Positions 54,477 through 63,668 of a stretch of 64,000 nucleotides of DNA are shown piece by piece. Positions within the stretch are counted from its first letter, which is position 1. Each line of letters starts with the position of its first letter. The translations under genes were made by a program, and so were the position numbers. The stretch is from positions 417,917 to 481,916 of the forward strand of contig NZ_FOKM01000004.1 of assembly GCF_900111905.1 (NCBI RefSeq). The letters are read 5' to 3'. This DNA is from Rhizobium sp. NFR07 (GTDB lineage Bacteria > Pseudomonadota > Alphaproteobacteria > Rhizobiales > Rhizobiaceae). Below the pieces are notes generated by a model. That model saw only the letters and a program-made list of their open reading frames with translations, did not search any database and was not told where the DNA came from.

Positions 54477-54624
54477 TACTTAGCTGTGCCAGTATTGAGC
54501 AGAGGAGCTGTCGCAGATGGGGGAATTAACCATATCTCTTTGAAGTTCTTTAAACATAATTTTTAAGATTGCGGTCTCCCCGCAGGTGACGGTTAATCAT
54601 GGCTTAACAACCATGGATTTCCTC

Positions 54625-55383
54625 ATGTCTATTGATCAATCGATTTCAGACGTGCCTTTCTCTGAGCGGCTGCTGGCAACGCTCGATCATATCGAATACA
54701 GGCGGATCCAAAGTCAGGAGGATTTCGAAGACATCGCGAGACTGCGCTACAAGGCCTACAAGGCACGAGACGTCTTGCCTGTGGCGGCGAAAAACTTGAT
54801 CGACGAAGTCGACTTCGACCCCCAAGCCTATGTCTTCGGCGTCTATTACTACGAGCAGCTGGTCAGTACGCTGCGGATCCACCACGTTACGCCCGACCAT
54901 CGGGTCTGCCAGTCGAGCGGTATCTTCCCCGATGCGATCAACGGCTTTCTCGATGCCGGCCTGACGCTGATCGACCCCGCCCGCTTCGCCGTCGATCCGG
55001 CACTGACGGCCGAGGCGTCTACACTTCCCTATCTGACGGTCAGGCCGACGATCATGGCGGCGATCCACTTCAACGCCGACCGCATGCTGCAGCACATCCG
55101 GCCCCAGCACGCCGCCTTCTACCGGCGGTTTTTCTATGCCCAGACGGTCGTGCCGCCGACCATGACCAAGACCTACGGTTTCGAGTTGACGCTTCTGGCG
55201 TCGCCGACCCTAGAACTCAGGGCCCGGCTGATGAAGCGTTTCCCGGTCTTCCAGTCGGAGGCCTATGAGCGGCGCATGATGTTTGCGGATGCCTCCGGGC
55301 CGGGCTTGCCGGCGCTGACGATCCTGCCTTCCGCACGGATCGCGGGGCGGCCGGGCTCTGCCGAAATGGCATTCCTGCAATAG
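54625..55383 (+). CDS. N-acyl amino acid synthase FeeM-like acyltransferase
   Basis: A roughly 252-residue protein with a GNAT-like fold related to FeeM/LuxI-type acyltransferases. The N-terminal block YRRIQSQEDFEDIARLRYKAYKARDVLP is followed by the strands VFGVYYYEQLVSTLRIHHV, the conserved acceptor-loop positions and PARFAVDP. FeeM-type enzymes join acyl-ACP to an amino acid; LuxI-type make acyl-homoserine lactones. No LuxR gene is adjacent, so quorum signalling is not suggested. Starts at 54586 (GTG), 54613 and 54625 are all in frame; 54625 is my choice and is uncertain. Confidence 0.7.
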   Translation: MSIDQSISDVPFSERLLATLDHIEYRRIQSQEDFEDIARLRYKAYKARDVLPVAAKNLIDEVDFDPQAYVFGVYYYEQLVSTLRIHHVTPDHRVCQSSGIFPDAINGFLDAGLTLIDPARFAVDPALTAEASTLPYLTVRPTIMAAIHFNADRMLQHIRPQHAAFYRRFFYAQTVVPPTMTKTYGFELTLLASPTLELRARLMKRFPVFQSEAYERRMMFADASGPGLPALTILPSARIAGRPGSAEMAFLQ

Positions 55384-55557
55384 GCGCGCTTTATCAGCGC
55401 CTATTGCAACCGTCGGAATGCGAGACAAAGTGCCGCGATTGCGCTTTGCCGGCCTTTGTGCGACTCATGACGACGGCTGTGCCGAAACCGGACCAGCCTG
55501 GAGATGGGTGCCGTCTTCGCAATGAAGGCGGTGGTCGATGGTCAATGGGAGGGATTG

Positions 55558-55782
55558 ATGGACGATCATCACAGCGGACCGGCGGAAGTCGGCGCGGCTA
55601 TGGATTATTCCGAGCACGAAAAGACCTATGAGCTTTTTCTGGCCGGGGCGAAGTGGGGCACGATGTCGATTATCGTGCTGATGATCGCCATGGCTGCCGG
55701 ATTTTACGGGGGCGCCGGGCTTGTCGGAAGCCTGATCGTGTTCATCGTTCTCAATATTGCAGGTGTCTTTCTGTTGCGCTGA
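55558..55782 (+). CDS. aa3-type cytochrome c oxidase subunit IV-like small membrane protein
   Basis: A 74-residue protein with an acidic N-terminus (MDDHHSGPAEVGAAMDYSEHEKTY-type, ending near residue 24) and two hydrophobic segments. It matches the bacterial aa3 oxidase subunit IV pattern, with SEHEKTYELFLAGAKWG before the membrane helix. GGGAGGG lies before ATG 55558. It is the gene just before the pnt operon in many rhizobia. A short hairpin (55781-55799, GAGCCGAC/GTCGGCTC) follows the stop. The oxidase itself is not in this window. Confidence 0.8.
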   Translation: MDDHHSGPAEVGAAMDYSEHEKTYELFLAGAKWGTMSIIVLMIAMAAGFYGGAGLVGSLIVFIVLNIAGVFLLR

Positions 55783-55860
55783 GCCGACCATGTCGGCTCG
55801 CAACGGACGGGACTCTACCTTCTTTTGACTCGGCCTTGTGACTACAGGGGAAGCTAGTCT

Positions 55861-57153
55861 TTGCAGAAAACCATATTTGTTTCACACGAGGGCTCTTCCG
55901 AGCCCCGTGTCTCCGCGTCGCCTGAGAGCGTCAAGCGGCTCGCTGGCCTCGGGTTCTCGATTATCGTCGAGACCGGGGCAGGGCTTTCGTCCGGCATTCC
56001 GGATGGTGACTTCGAGGCCGTAGGCGCAAAGATCGGCAAGGCCGGCGATGCCGCCGAGGCGGACATCGTGCTGAGGGTCAACCGACCTGGCGCGACTGAG
56101 CTCAAGGCCTACAAGCCGGGCACGGTGGTGTTCGCTGTCATGGACCCCTATGGCAACGAAGCGGCCCTTGCGGCGATGGCCAAGGCCGGGATCAGCGCAT
56201 TCTCGATGGAATTGATGCCGCGTATCACGCGCGCCCAGTCTATGGACGTCCTGTCCAGCCAGGCGAACCTTGCCGGCTACCGCGCCGTCATCGATGCATC
56301 CTATGAATATGGCCGCGCGCTGCCGATGATGATGACTGCCGCAGGCACCGTTCCTGCCGCAAAGGTCTTCGTCATGGGGGCCGGTGTCGCCGGCCTGCAG
56401 GCGATCGCCACGGCGCGCCGCCTCGGTGCGGTGTTGACCGCCACCGACGTTCGCCCCGCCGCCAAGGAACAGGTCGCCTCGCTCGGCGCAAAGTTCGTCG
56501 CCGTCGAGGACGAGGAATTCAAGGCTGCCGAAACGGCTGCCGGCTATGCCAAGCCGATGTCGGCCGAGTATCAGGCGAAGCAGGCAGCACTCGTGGCTGA
56601 CCATATCGCCAAGCAGGACATCGTCATCACCACAGCTCTGATCCCCGGCCGTCCGGCGCCGAAGCTCGTGTCGCGCGCCATGCTGGCGTCGATGAAGCCC
56701 GGCTCGGTGGCAGTCGATCTCGCCGTCGAGCGCGGCGGCAATATCGAAGGTTCGGAGAAGGGCAATATCGCGACAGTCGAAGGCGTCAGCGTCATCGGCT
56801 ATGCCAATGTCGCCGGCCGCATCGCTGCCTCGGCTTCGGCTCTCTACGCCCGCAACCTCTTCGCCTTCATCGAGACGATGGTCGACAAGACCACGAAGGA
56901 GTTTTCGCTCAATCTCGAGGACGAACTGGTCAAGGCGACGCTGCTCACCCATGGCGGCTCTGTTATCCATCCGACATTTGCCGAAGCGGCTGCCGCTGCG
57001 GTTGTGACGGCCGAACCGGCCGTTGCTGCCGTGAAGGCCAAGCCGGTCGCCGCCGCTGCCGGAAGCGTCGCCAAGCCGATACCGAAGACCCGCAAGAAGC
57101 CTGCCGCGAGCAGCTCCGCCGAGCCGAAGAAGGAGAGCTCCGATGGCCAGTGA
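55861..57153 (+). CDS. pntA: NAD(P) transhydrogenase subunit alpha, part 1 (PntAA)
   Basis: A 430-residue cytoplasmic NAD(H)-binding subunit. It begins at TTG 55861, in frame, with AGGGGA upstream. Motifs include MGAGVAGLQAIATARRLGA (nucleotide loop), ATDVRPAAKEQVASLGA and TTALIPGRPAPKLVS. The C-terminus is an Ala/Lys/Pro-rich linker (about 395-430). Together with PntAB and PntB it uses the proton gradient to make NADPH from NADH. It overlaps the next gene by 11 bp. Confidence 0.95.
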   Translation: MQKTIFVSHEGSSEPRVSASPESVKRLAGLGFSIIVETGAGLSSGIPDGDFEAVGAKIGKAGDAAEADIVLRVNRPGATELKAYKPGTVVFAVMDPYGNEAALAAMAKAGISAFSMELMPRITRAQSMDVLSSQANLAGYRAVIDASYEYGRALPMMMTAAGTVPAAKVFVMGAGVAGLQAIATARRLGAVLTATDVRPAAKEQVASLGAKFVAVEDEEFKAAETAAGYAKPMSAEYQAKQAALVADHIAKQDIVITTALIPGRPAPKLVSRAMLASMKPGSVAVDLAVERGGNIEGSEKGNIATVEGVSVIGYANVAGRIAASASALYARNLFAFIETMVDKTTKEFSLNLEDELVKATLLTHGGSVIHPTFAEAAAAAVVTAEPAVAAVKAKPVAAAAGSVAKPIPKTRKKPAASSSAEPKKESSDGQ

Positions 57154-57541
57154 AACCATGCAGAAGGCGCTTGATCAGCTGGATCAGGCTGTTGGCGCCG
57201 TGATCGCTGCCGCAGAGCAGGCGCCCGAGGCCGCGAGTGTCGCAACCGGCGGAGCGATCGATCCTTTCGTCTTCCGGCTCGCGATCTTCGTCCTGTCGAT
57301 CTTCGTCGGCTATTACGTCGTCTGGTCGGTGACGCCGGCGCTGCATACGCCGCTGATGGCCGTCACCAATGCCATTTCGTCGGTCATCGTCGTCGGTGCG
57401 CTGCTCGCTGTCGGCATTTCCGCCAGCGGCTTTGCGACCGGCTTCGGCTTCGTCGCTCTCGTGCTGGTGTCCGTGAATATCTTTGGTGGCTTCCTCGTCA
57501 CCAGCCGCATGCTTGCGATGTACAAGAAGAAAGACCGCTAA
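57143..57541 (+). CDS. NAD(P) transhydrogenase subunit alpha, part 2 (PntAB)
   Basis: A 132-residue membrane subunit with four hydrophobic helices (FVFRLAIFVLSIFVGYYVVW, AISSVIVVGALLAVGI and so on). In many bacteria the sequence is the C-terminal part of PntA; here it is a separate protein. It forms part of the proton channel. It overlaps pntAA by 11 bp and is followed by pntB 3 bp later, so the three are one operon. Confidence 0.95.
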   Translation: MASETMQKALDQLDQAVGAVIAAAEQAPEAASVATGGAIDPFVFRLAIFVLSIFVGYYVVWSVTPALHTPLMAVTNAISSVIVVGALLAVGISASGFATGFGFVALVLVSVNIFGGFLVTSRMLAMYKKKDR

Positions 57542-57544
57542 GTG

Positions 57545-58945
57545 ATGTCCCAGAACCTTGCAGCCTTTCTTTACCTCGTCTCCGGCGTGCTGTTCATCAT
57601 GGCGCTTCGTGGGCTTTCGCATCCGACGACGTCCCGCAAGGGCAATATCTACGGCATGGTGGGCATGGGTACTGCCATCGTCACCACGCTTCTGCTCGCA
57701 ACGCCGACCTTGGGCGGTCTTCTGCTGATCGTGCTGGCGCTCGCCATCGGCGGTGGCACCGGCGCCTATATCGCCCGCACCATTCCGATGACGGCCATGC
57801 CGCAGCTTGTCGCCGGCTTCCATTCGCTGGTGGGCCTTGCCGCCGTCATGGTGGCCGCCGCGGCGCTCTATGCTCCGCATTCCTTCGGCATCGGCGAGAT
57901 CGGCGAGATCCATGGCCAGGCGCTTGTCGAAATGGCAATCGGTGCCGCGATCGGCGCGATCACCTTCACCGGCTCGATCATCGCCTTCCTCAAGCTCGAC
58001 GGCCGCATGTCCGGCAAGCCGATCATGCTGCCCTACCGGCATGCGATCAATATCGGTCTTCTGATCCTGATCATCGTGTTCGTCGTCGGCCTTGTGCAAA
58101 CGGAGAGCCATCTCGATTTCTGGCTGATCGTGGCTCTCGCATTTGCCCTCGGTGTGCTGATCATCGTGCCGATCGGCGGCGCCGACATGCCCGTCGTCGT
58201 GTCGATGCTGAATTCCTATTCCGGCTGGGCAGCGGCCGGCATCGGCTTCACGCTCGGCAACCTGGCACTGATCATCACCGGTGCTCTCGTCGGCTCGTCC
58301 GGCGCGATCCTGTCCTACATCATGTGCAAGGGCATGAACCGGTCCTTCATCTCCGTCATTCTCGGCGGCTTCGGCGGCGATGCGGGCGCTGCGGCCGCAG
58401 ATGACGGCGTGCAGCGGACGGTGAAGCAGGGTTCGGCCGACGATGCCGCCTTCCTCATGCAGAATGCCCAAAAGGTCATTATCGTGCCAGGCTACGGCAT
58501 GGCGGTGGCGCAGGCGCAGCACGCGCTTCGCGAAATGGCCGACGTTCTGAAGGAACATGGTGTCGAGGTGAAATACGCGATCCATCCGGTCGCGGGCCGC
58601 ATGCCGGGCCACATGAACGTGCTGCTGGCGGAAGCCAACGTGCCCTATGACGAGGTGTTCGAACTCGAAGACATCAACGCCGAATTCGCCCAGGCGGATG
58701 TGGCCTATGTCATCGGCGCCAACGACGTCACCAACCCGTCGGCACGCGACGACAAGACCTCGCCGATCTACGGCATGCCGATCCTCGACGTGGACAAGGC
58801 CAAGACCTGCCTCTTCGTCAAGCGCTCGCTCGGCTCGGGCTATGCCGGCATCGACAACACGCTGTTCTACAAGGACGGCACGATGATGCTGCTCGGCGAC
58901 GCCAAGAAGATGACGGAAGAGATCGTCAAGGCGATGAAGGCCTGA
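57545..58945 (+). CDS. pntB: NAD(P) transhydrogenase subunit beta (PntB)
   Basis: A 466-residue subunit with about nine membrane helices in the first 270 residues and the NADP(H)-binding domain at the C-terminus. The latter has GYGMAVAQAQHALREMADVL, the loop GRMPGHMNVLLAEA and NDVTNPSARDDKTSP. ATG 57545 is chosen; the overlapping GTG at 57542 is possible. It completes the proton-pumping transhydrogenase. A strong terminator follows. Confidence 0.95.
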   Translation: MSQNLAAFLYLVSGVLFIMALRGLSHPTTSRKGNIYGMVGMGTAIVTTLLLATPTLGGLLLIVLALAIGGGTGAYIARTIPMTAMPQLVAGFHSLVGLAAVMVAAAALYAPHSFGIGEIGEIHGQALVEMAIGAAIGAITFTGSIIAFLKLDGRMSGKPIMLPYRHAINIGLLILIIVFVVGLVQTESHLDFWLIVALAFALGVLIIVPIGGADMPVVVSMLNSYSGWAAAGIGFTLGNLALIITGALVGSSGAILSYIMCKGMNRSFISVILGGFGGDAGAAAADDGVQRTVKQGSADDAAFLMQNAQKVIIVPGYGMAVAQAQHALREMADVLKEHGVEVKYAIHPVAGRMPGHMNVLLAEANVPYDEVFELEDINAEFAQADVAYVIGANDVTNPSARDDKTSPIYGMPILDVDKAKTCLFVKRSLGSGYAGIDNTLFYKDGTMMLLGDAKKMTEEIVKAMKA

Positions 58946-58965
58946 ACCTTTAGAATGCGACTGAG

Positions 58966-58991
58966 AAAGCCCGGCAATGCCGGGCTTTTTT
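58966..58991 (+). terminator. Rho-independent terminator of the pnt operon
   Basis: AAAGCCCGGC (58966-58975) pairs with GCCGGGCTTT (58979-58988) across an AAT loop, followed by a T-run to 58991. It lies 20 bp after pntB. Confidence 0.93.
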
Positions 58992-59034
58992 ATAAAATGG
59001 GATCATGCGATAGTGCTGTTGTCAGGAGATGACG

Positions 59035-59301
59035 ATGGCAAGCATTACGGTTCCGCTTTCAGACGATGTACAGGACTGGCTCGAGGAGCAAGTTCTCAAA
59101 GGCGGCTATGCGAGTGCCGGCGACTATATGGCCGACCTCGTCACGCAGGAGCGGATCGCACAGGGCGAGGAACTGTCGCTCGAAGAGGTCCAGTTGCTGG
59201 TCCGAACCTCCAGGGCCAGCGGTATCGGCACCAAGACCATGAACGAGTTGTTCGCCGAAGCGCAACGTGCTGCCGACACGAGAAAGCCCGGGCTTGCCTA
59301 G
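59035..59301 (+). CDS. parD: ParD-type (ribbon-helix-helix) antitoxin
   Basis: An 88-residue antitoxin. The N-terminal ribbon-helix-helix is MASITVPLSDDVQDWLEEQV, then GYASAGDYMADLVTQE. It binds DNA as a dimer and neutralises the downstream ParE. ATG 59035 is chosen over ATG 59029 because AGGAG (59024-59028) is too close to the first. It overlaps the toxin gene. The operon starts 43 bp after the pnt terminator. Confidence 0.92.
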   Translation: MASITVPLSDDVQDWLEEQVLKGGYASAGDYMADLVTQERIAQGEELSLEEVQLLVRTSRASGIGTKTMNELFAEAQRAADTRKPGLA

Positions 59302-59587
59302 ATACCGGCTCACTGCGAGAGCCGAGGCGGACGTCGTCAAAATCATTCGCTACGGAATAGAAACGTTCGGCGTGCCGCAGGCACGGCGTTACAATGACGA
59401 GCTGACGCGTTGTTTCGAACTGCTGGCTGAGAACCCGCATATGGGGCGCCCGGCTTCTGAATTCGGTGATGGTGTCAGACGGCACGGTCACGCTCGCCAT
59501 GTCATCCTGTACGAGATCTCCGAGGAGGGCGTATTGCTGCTCGCCGTGGTTCACATGCGCAGCCTGATCCGTTTCCTCAAGCCATGA
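59294..59587 (+). CDS. parE: ParE/RelE-superfamily toxin
   Basis: A 97-residue toxin whose body reads RYRLTARAEADVVKIIRYG, then FELLAENPHMGRPAS, and ends with VVHMRSLIRFL, all typical of ParE. ParE toxins poison DNA gyrase. No ATG is available at the expected position; TTG 59294 (overlapping the parD stop by 8 bp) or GTG 59267 must be used. The overlap with parD indicates translational coupling. The toxin frame is otherwise intact. Confidence 0.88.
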   Translation: MPRYRLTARAEADVVKIIRYGIETFGVPQARRYNDELTRCFELLAENPHMGRPASEFGDGVRRHGHARHVILYEISEEGVLLLAVVHMRSLIRFLKP

Positions 59588-59636
59588 ACGTAGCCTCTAC
59601 TAGAAGATCTGGCTTCGCGTTCAGAGTTGTCATTCG

Positions 59637-60602
59637 ATGACCACCCCGATCCCCCATCCGTTCGACTTCGATCCCACCTATGGCATGGATCTCGCCCAGC
59701 TCGAGGCCATCGCGCCGCCCGTGGCGCCTGATGGCTTCGAGGCCTTCTGGCAGGATCGCTATCGCCGCGCGCTTGCCGTCGATCCGGCGCCGAAGCTCGA
59801 CCGTAACCCGCTGCGTCACCCCAGGTGGCAGGTCTTCAATATCGGCTACCGCTCGACGGATGATTTCCCGATCGGTGGCTGGCTGCTTCTGCCGAAGGCG
59901 GGCGAGATAAGGCGCGGCCTCGTCGTCGGGCATGGCTATGGCGGACGGGACGCTCCCAGTTTCGACATTCCCGTCGAGGAGACGGCCGTCCTCTTCCTCT
60001 GCTTCCGCGGCATGTCGCGCAGCGCGAGACCGCCGATCTCGACGGAAGCCGTCTGGCATGTCCTGCATGATATCGACAAGCCGGAGCGCTATATCATCGG
60101 TGGCTGCGTCGAGGACCTGTGGGTTGCCGTCAGCGTGCTGGAACTGCTCTATCCCCGGATCACTGGCCGGATCGGCTATAGCGGCGTCAGCTTCGGCGGC
60201 GGGATCGGCGGGCTGGCGATCCCGTGGGACGACCGCATCGACCGGGGACACCTGTCGCTGCCGACATTCGGCCATCAGGAACTGAGGCTGACATTGCCGA
60301 GTATCGGCAGCGCAGCATCCGTTCAGTCCTATCAGGCGCAGCATGGGAATGCCCTGCCGACGCTGAGGCTGCATGATTCTGCGGTCGCCGCCCGGCGCAT
60401 CACGGTGCCGATGCTGATGAGCCTCGCGCTGTTCGATCCAGCGGTCGCGCCGCCCTGCCAGTTCGCGGTCGCCAATGCGCTGCCGCCCGCAAAATATAAT
60501 GAAAAATTCATCCTGGATGCCGGGCATTTCGGTTATCCTGAACAGGCGTCGCAAGAGGGGGACCTGCGCGACCGGGTCGGACAGTTTTTCAAGGTGCCAT
60601 GA
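59637..60602 (+). CDS. Acetyl xylan esterase/cephalosporin deacetylase-type alpha/beta hydrolase
   Basis: A 321-residue hydrolase of the AXE1 family. The nucleophile elbow is GYSGVSFGGG (serine near residue 184), the oxyanion region is VVGHGYGGRD, and the terminal histidine lies in LDAGHFGYPEQ. It has no signal peptide, so it acts in the cytoplasm on small acetylated or other esters. The stop overlaps the next hydrolase gene by 4 bp (ATGA), an unusual pair. The substrate is unknown. Confidence 0.85.
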   Translation: MTTPIPHPFDFDPTYGMDLAQLEAIAPPVAPDGFEAFWQDRYRRALAVDPAPKLDRNPLRHPRWQVFNIGYRSTDDFPIGGWLLLPKAGEIRRGLVVGHGYGGRDAPSFDIPVEETAVLFLCFRGMSRSARPPISTEAVWHVLHDIDKPERYIIGGCVEDLWVAVSVLELLYPRITGRIGYSGVSFGGGIGGLAIPWDDRIDRGHLSLPTFGHQELRLTLPSIGSAASVQSYQAQHGNALPTLRLHDSAVAARRITVPMLMSLALFDPAVAPPCQFAVANALPPAKYNEKFILDAGHFGYPEQASQEGDLRDRVGQFFKVP

Positions 60603-61324
60603 ACCGTGAATATCTGCGCTGGTACAGTCCGCGGCTCCATCGCGAGATGGAACTCCTGATCTTTGGCCATGGCGGCGCGAAAGTGCTGATGTTTCCCACC
60701 CGCGACGGACGGTTCTTCGAATACGAGCAGCTCGGGATCGTTGCCAGCCTTTCGGACAAGATCGAGGCCGGTCATCTCCAGCTCTATTGTGTCGAGGGCC
60801 TTGCCGGCGAAACTTTCTATGGCCGGCAGGATCCGGCGGCCCGTATCGGGCGACATGCAGATTTCGAGGAGTATATCCTCAACGAGGTTCTGCCCCTGAT
60901 GGCGGCGAAGAACTCCCATGACTGCACGATCGTCCATGGCTGCAGCCTTGGTGCCTTCCAGGCGGCAAGCCTCGCTTTCCGCCACCCCCATCTGTTCAGC
61001 AAGCTGGTCGCCTTTTCAGGCCGGTATGATCTGACGCTGAAGGTCGAAAGCTTCGGCGACCTGTTCGAGAGTTACTATGACGAGCGGGTATATTTCCACA
61101 CGCCGTCTCACTTCCTGCCCGGCCTCTTCTGCGAGTGGCAACTCGAGCGCTTGCGGCGCATGGATATCGTTCTGGCGATCGGCGGCGAGGATCCGTTTCT
61201 CGACAACAACCGTCACCTGAGCGGTGTCCTTGCGACGAAGGGGATCGGCCATCAGGTCCATGTCTGGGACGGACGGGCGCATCGCGCCAGCGCCTGGAGA
61301 AAGATGGCGCCGCTTTATATCTGA
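60599..61324 (+). CDS. Esterase-D-like alpha/beta hydrolase
   Basis: A 241-residue hydrolase. The nucleophile motif is GCSLGAFQA (S near residue 123), preceded by the strand HDCTIVH. FPTRDGRFFEYEQLG marks the first part. It resembles the esterase D/Fes-type putative esterase family. A conserved WDGRAHRASAW near the C-terminus probably supplies the histidine. It overlaps the preceding hydrolase gene by 4 bp and is translationally coupled. The pair may act in sequence on one esterified substrate. Confidence 0.8.
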   Translation: MNREYLRWYSPRLHREMELLIFGHGGAKVLMFPTRDGRFFEYEQLGIVASLSDKIEAGHLQLYCVEGLAGETFYGRQDPAARIGRHADFEEYILNEVLPLMAAKNSHDCTIVHGCSLGAFQAASLAFRHPHLFSKLVAFSGRYDLTLKVESFGDLFESYYDERVYFHTPSHFLPGLFCEWQLERLRRMDIVLAIGGEDPFLDNNRHLSGVLATKGIGHQVHVWDGRAHRASAWRKMAPLYI

Positions 61325-61480
61325 GGTCGGCAGCGTCACCAATCGGCGCATGTTTTGATAACGCCGGACTTATTTCGTTCACTATTCCCAAACAATCCGT
61401 CTTCATCCGTGGACTAACGAACGGTGCGTGGACATGCCATGTAACGGGCAACATTCTTTCCACGTGTCTGGAGTGATCCC

Positions 61481-62503
61481 ATGAAGAAGATCGGTTTTCT
61501 CTCTTTCGGCCATTGGACGCCGTCGCCGCAGTCGCAGGCCCGTTCGGCCGGTGACGTGCTGCTGCAGTCGATCGACCTTGCCGTTGCGGCCGAGGAACTC
61601 GGCGCCGATGGTGCCTATTTCCGCGTCCACCATTTCGCCCGGCAGCTCGCCTCGCCGTTTCCGCTTCTGGCGGCCGTGGGCGCCAGGACCTCGAAGATCG
61701 AGATCGGCACTGGCGTCATCGACATGCGCTACGAGAACCCGCTCTACATGGCGGAGGATGCGGGGGCCGCCGACCTGATTTCGCAGGGGCGCCTGCAGCT
61801 CGGCATCAGCCGCGGCTCTCCGGAGCAGGTGATCGATGGGTGGCGCTATTTCGGCTACGAGCCGGGTGAGGGCCAGAGCGATGCCGACATGGGCCGCCGT
61901 CACGCGGAAGTCTTTCTCGATGTGCTGAAGGGGCAGGGCTTTGCCAAGCCCAATCCGCGGCCGATGTTCCCCAATCCGCCCGGCATGCTTCGCCTGGAGC
62001 CGCATTCCGAAGGCCTGAGGGAGCGCATCTGGTGGGGCGCGGGTTCCAATGCGACGGCCGTGTGGGCGGCGCAGAAGGGCATGAACCTGCAGAGCTCGAC
62101 CCTGAAGGATGACGAAACCGGCGAGGCCTTCCACGTCCAGCAGGCCAAGCAGATCCGCGCCTATCGCGAGGCCTGGAAGGAAGCCGGCCATGAGCGTGAA
62201 CCGCGCGTCTCGGTCAGCCGCTCGATCTTCGCGCTCGTTGACGATCGCGACCGGATGTATTTCGGCGGTGGCGGCAAGGAAGACGATTCGATCGGCTTCA
62301 TCGACGAGAAGACGCGGGCGATCTTCGGCCGCTCCTATGCGGCGGAGCCCGACGTACTGATCGAGCAGTTGCGTGAGGACGAGGCGATTGCCGAGGCCGA
62401 TACGCTGCTGCTGACCGTGCCGAACCAGCTGGGCGTAGAATACAACGCCCATGTCATCGAGGCGATCCTGAAGCATGTCGCGCCGGCGCTGGGCTGGCGC
62501 TAA
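61481..62503 (+). CDS. LLM-class flavin-dependent monooxygenase (luciferase-like)
   Basis: A 340-residue (beta-alpha)8 barrel protein of the luciferase-like family. It begins MKKIGFLSFGHW and has FRVHHFARQLASPFPLLAAVGARTSK, GTGVIDMRYENPLYMAEDA and LGISRGSPEQVIDG, typical family segments that bind FMN or F420. The preference of the family member is not readable. GGAGTGATCCC lies before the ATG. It converges on an FAD oxidoreductase gene 6 bp away. The substrate is unknown. Confidence 0.88.
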   Translation: MKKIGFLSFGHWTPSPQSQARSAGDVLLQSIDLAVAAEELGADGAYFRVHHFARQLASPFPLLAAVGARTSKIEIGTGVIDMRYENPLYMAEDAGAADLISQGRLQLGISRGSPEQVIDGWRYFGYEPGEGQSDADMGRRHAEVFLDVLKGQGFAKPNPRPMFPNPPGMLRLEPHSEGLRERIWWGAGSNATAVWAAQKGMNLQSSTLKDDETGEAFHVQQAKQIRAYREAWKEAGHEREPRVSVSRSIFALVDDRDRMYFGGGGKEDDSIGFIDEKTRAIFGRSYAAEPDVLIEQLREDEAIAEADTLLLTVPNQLGVEYNAHVIEAILKHVAPALGWR

Positions 62504-62509
62504 CGGCGA

Positions 62510-63577
62510 CTATTCGAAACGCGACAAGCGATAAGGCGCAAGCAGCGCCTCCTTTTCGCCGTCCAGGATTTCCCGGGCGGCGAAGAGGCCGATTGCGGGC
62601 GCCAGCGTGATGCCCGAATGGGTGACGGCCAGGTAAAGACCTTCCACGCCATCCGCCCGGCCGATGATCGGGAAGCCGTCCTCGGGTGTCGGGCGGTAGC
62701 CGATCGTATGGAATTCCATTTCCAGGCTTTCGCCGTTTTTCACGAAGGCCTTCACCTTGGCGAAGAGTTCGGCTGCTGCTCCATCGGGATCGGTGCCGGG
62801 ATCCATGCCGCCGAAATCGGTGCCGGCCACAAGCCGGCCTTCCGCTGTCTGGCGCAGGTGAAGCTCGGGGGCGATGACGAGCCCGTTGATCATCGGGGCC
62901 ACCGGCCTTGAATGAACCAGAAGGCCGGGCGGGGTCTCGACCGGAACGTCGATGCCGATCGTCGCGGCGAGTGCGGCGGTTGCAGCACCTGCGGCCAGCA
63001 CAACTTCCTCTACCGGCCATTCCCCGTGATCGGTGGTAATCGATATGATCCGCCCGGCCTCATCCTTGCGCAGGCCGGTCACGCGGACATTGTCATCCAG
63101 TTCCATGCCGCGGCGCCTAGCGTCGGCGATCAGCAGGTCGGCGGTCATGCGCGGCTCTGCCACGCCCTCGGCGGGAACATGAAGGGCGAAATCCGGAACG
63201 ACGGCGAGGGCAGGCTCTCTCGCACTGATCTCCGCCGCCTCGATCCGTTTAATGTCATAGCCCCATGCGGCGTGATTTTCTGCATAGGCGAGCAGATCGC
63301 TTTCGGGCATGTCCCAGCAGATACCGCCCTTGAAGGAGAGGGGAAGCTCCGGAACCTCGCCTTTCAGCCGCGACCATTCCGCAATGGCGCGCATGCGCAG
63401 CTTGAAATAGTCATGCGGATTGCCCCAGCTGGCATTGATCCAGGCAAAGGAGTTCGGCGTTGCGATGCCGCCGGGTGTCTCGCAGACGAGGCGAACCTTC
63501 GCTCCGGCGGCGGTAAGATGCCAGGCGATGGAGGCGCCGATAATACCGCCGCCGATGACAGTAATGCTGCGTGACAT
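62510..63577 (-). CDS. FAD-dependent oxidoreductase (DAO family)
   Basis: A 355-residue flavoprotein with the N-terminal FAD motif VIGGGIIGASIAWHL (about 6-20), then the DAO-fold continuing with GYRPTPEDGFPIIG near residue 300. Such enzymes oxidise amino acids or other amines. ATG 63577 is chosen; a TTG two codons earlier is unlikely. No partner subunits are next to it. Upstream lies the IS3-family end. The substrate is unknown. Confidence 0.87.
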   Translation of the reverse strand: MSRSITVIGGGIIGASIAWHLTAAGAKVRLVCETPGGIATPNSFAWINASWGNPHDYFKLRMRAIAEWSRLKGEVPELPLSFKGGICWDMPESDLLAYAENHAAWGYDIKRIEAAEISAREPALAVVPDFALHVPAEGVAEPRMTADLLIADARRRGMELDDNVRVTGLRKDEAGRIISITTDHGEWPVEEVVLAAGAATAALAATIGIDVPVETPPGLLVHSRPVAPMINGLVIAPELHLRQTAEGRLVAGTDFGGMDPGTDPDGAAAELFAKVKAFVKNGESLEMEFHTIGYRPTPEDGFPIIGRADGVEGLYLAVTHSGITLAPAIGLFAAREILDGEKEALLAPYRLSRFE

Positions 63578-63668
63578 GGGCAAGGTGCCTCCGGTGCTCG
63601 AAACTAACGCCGTGAAGCGACTGCGATCCGTGACGGCGACTGGAAAAGAAAAGCCCGCCGGATTGAAC

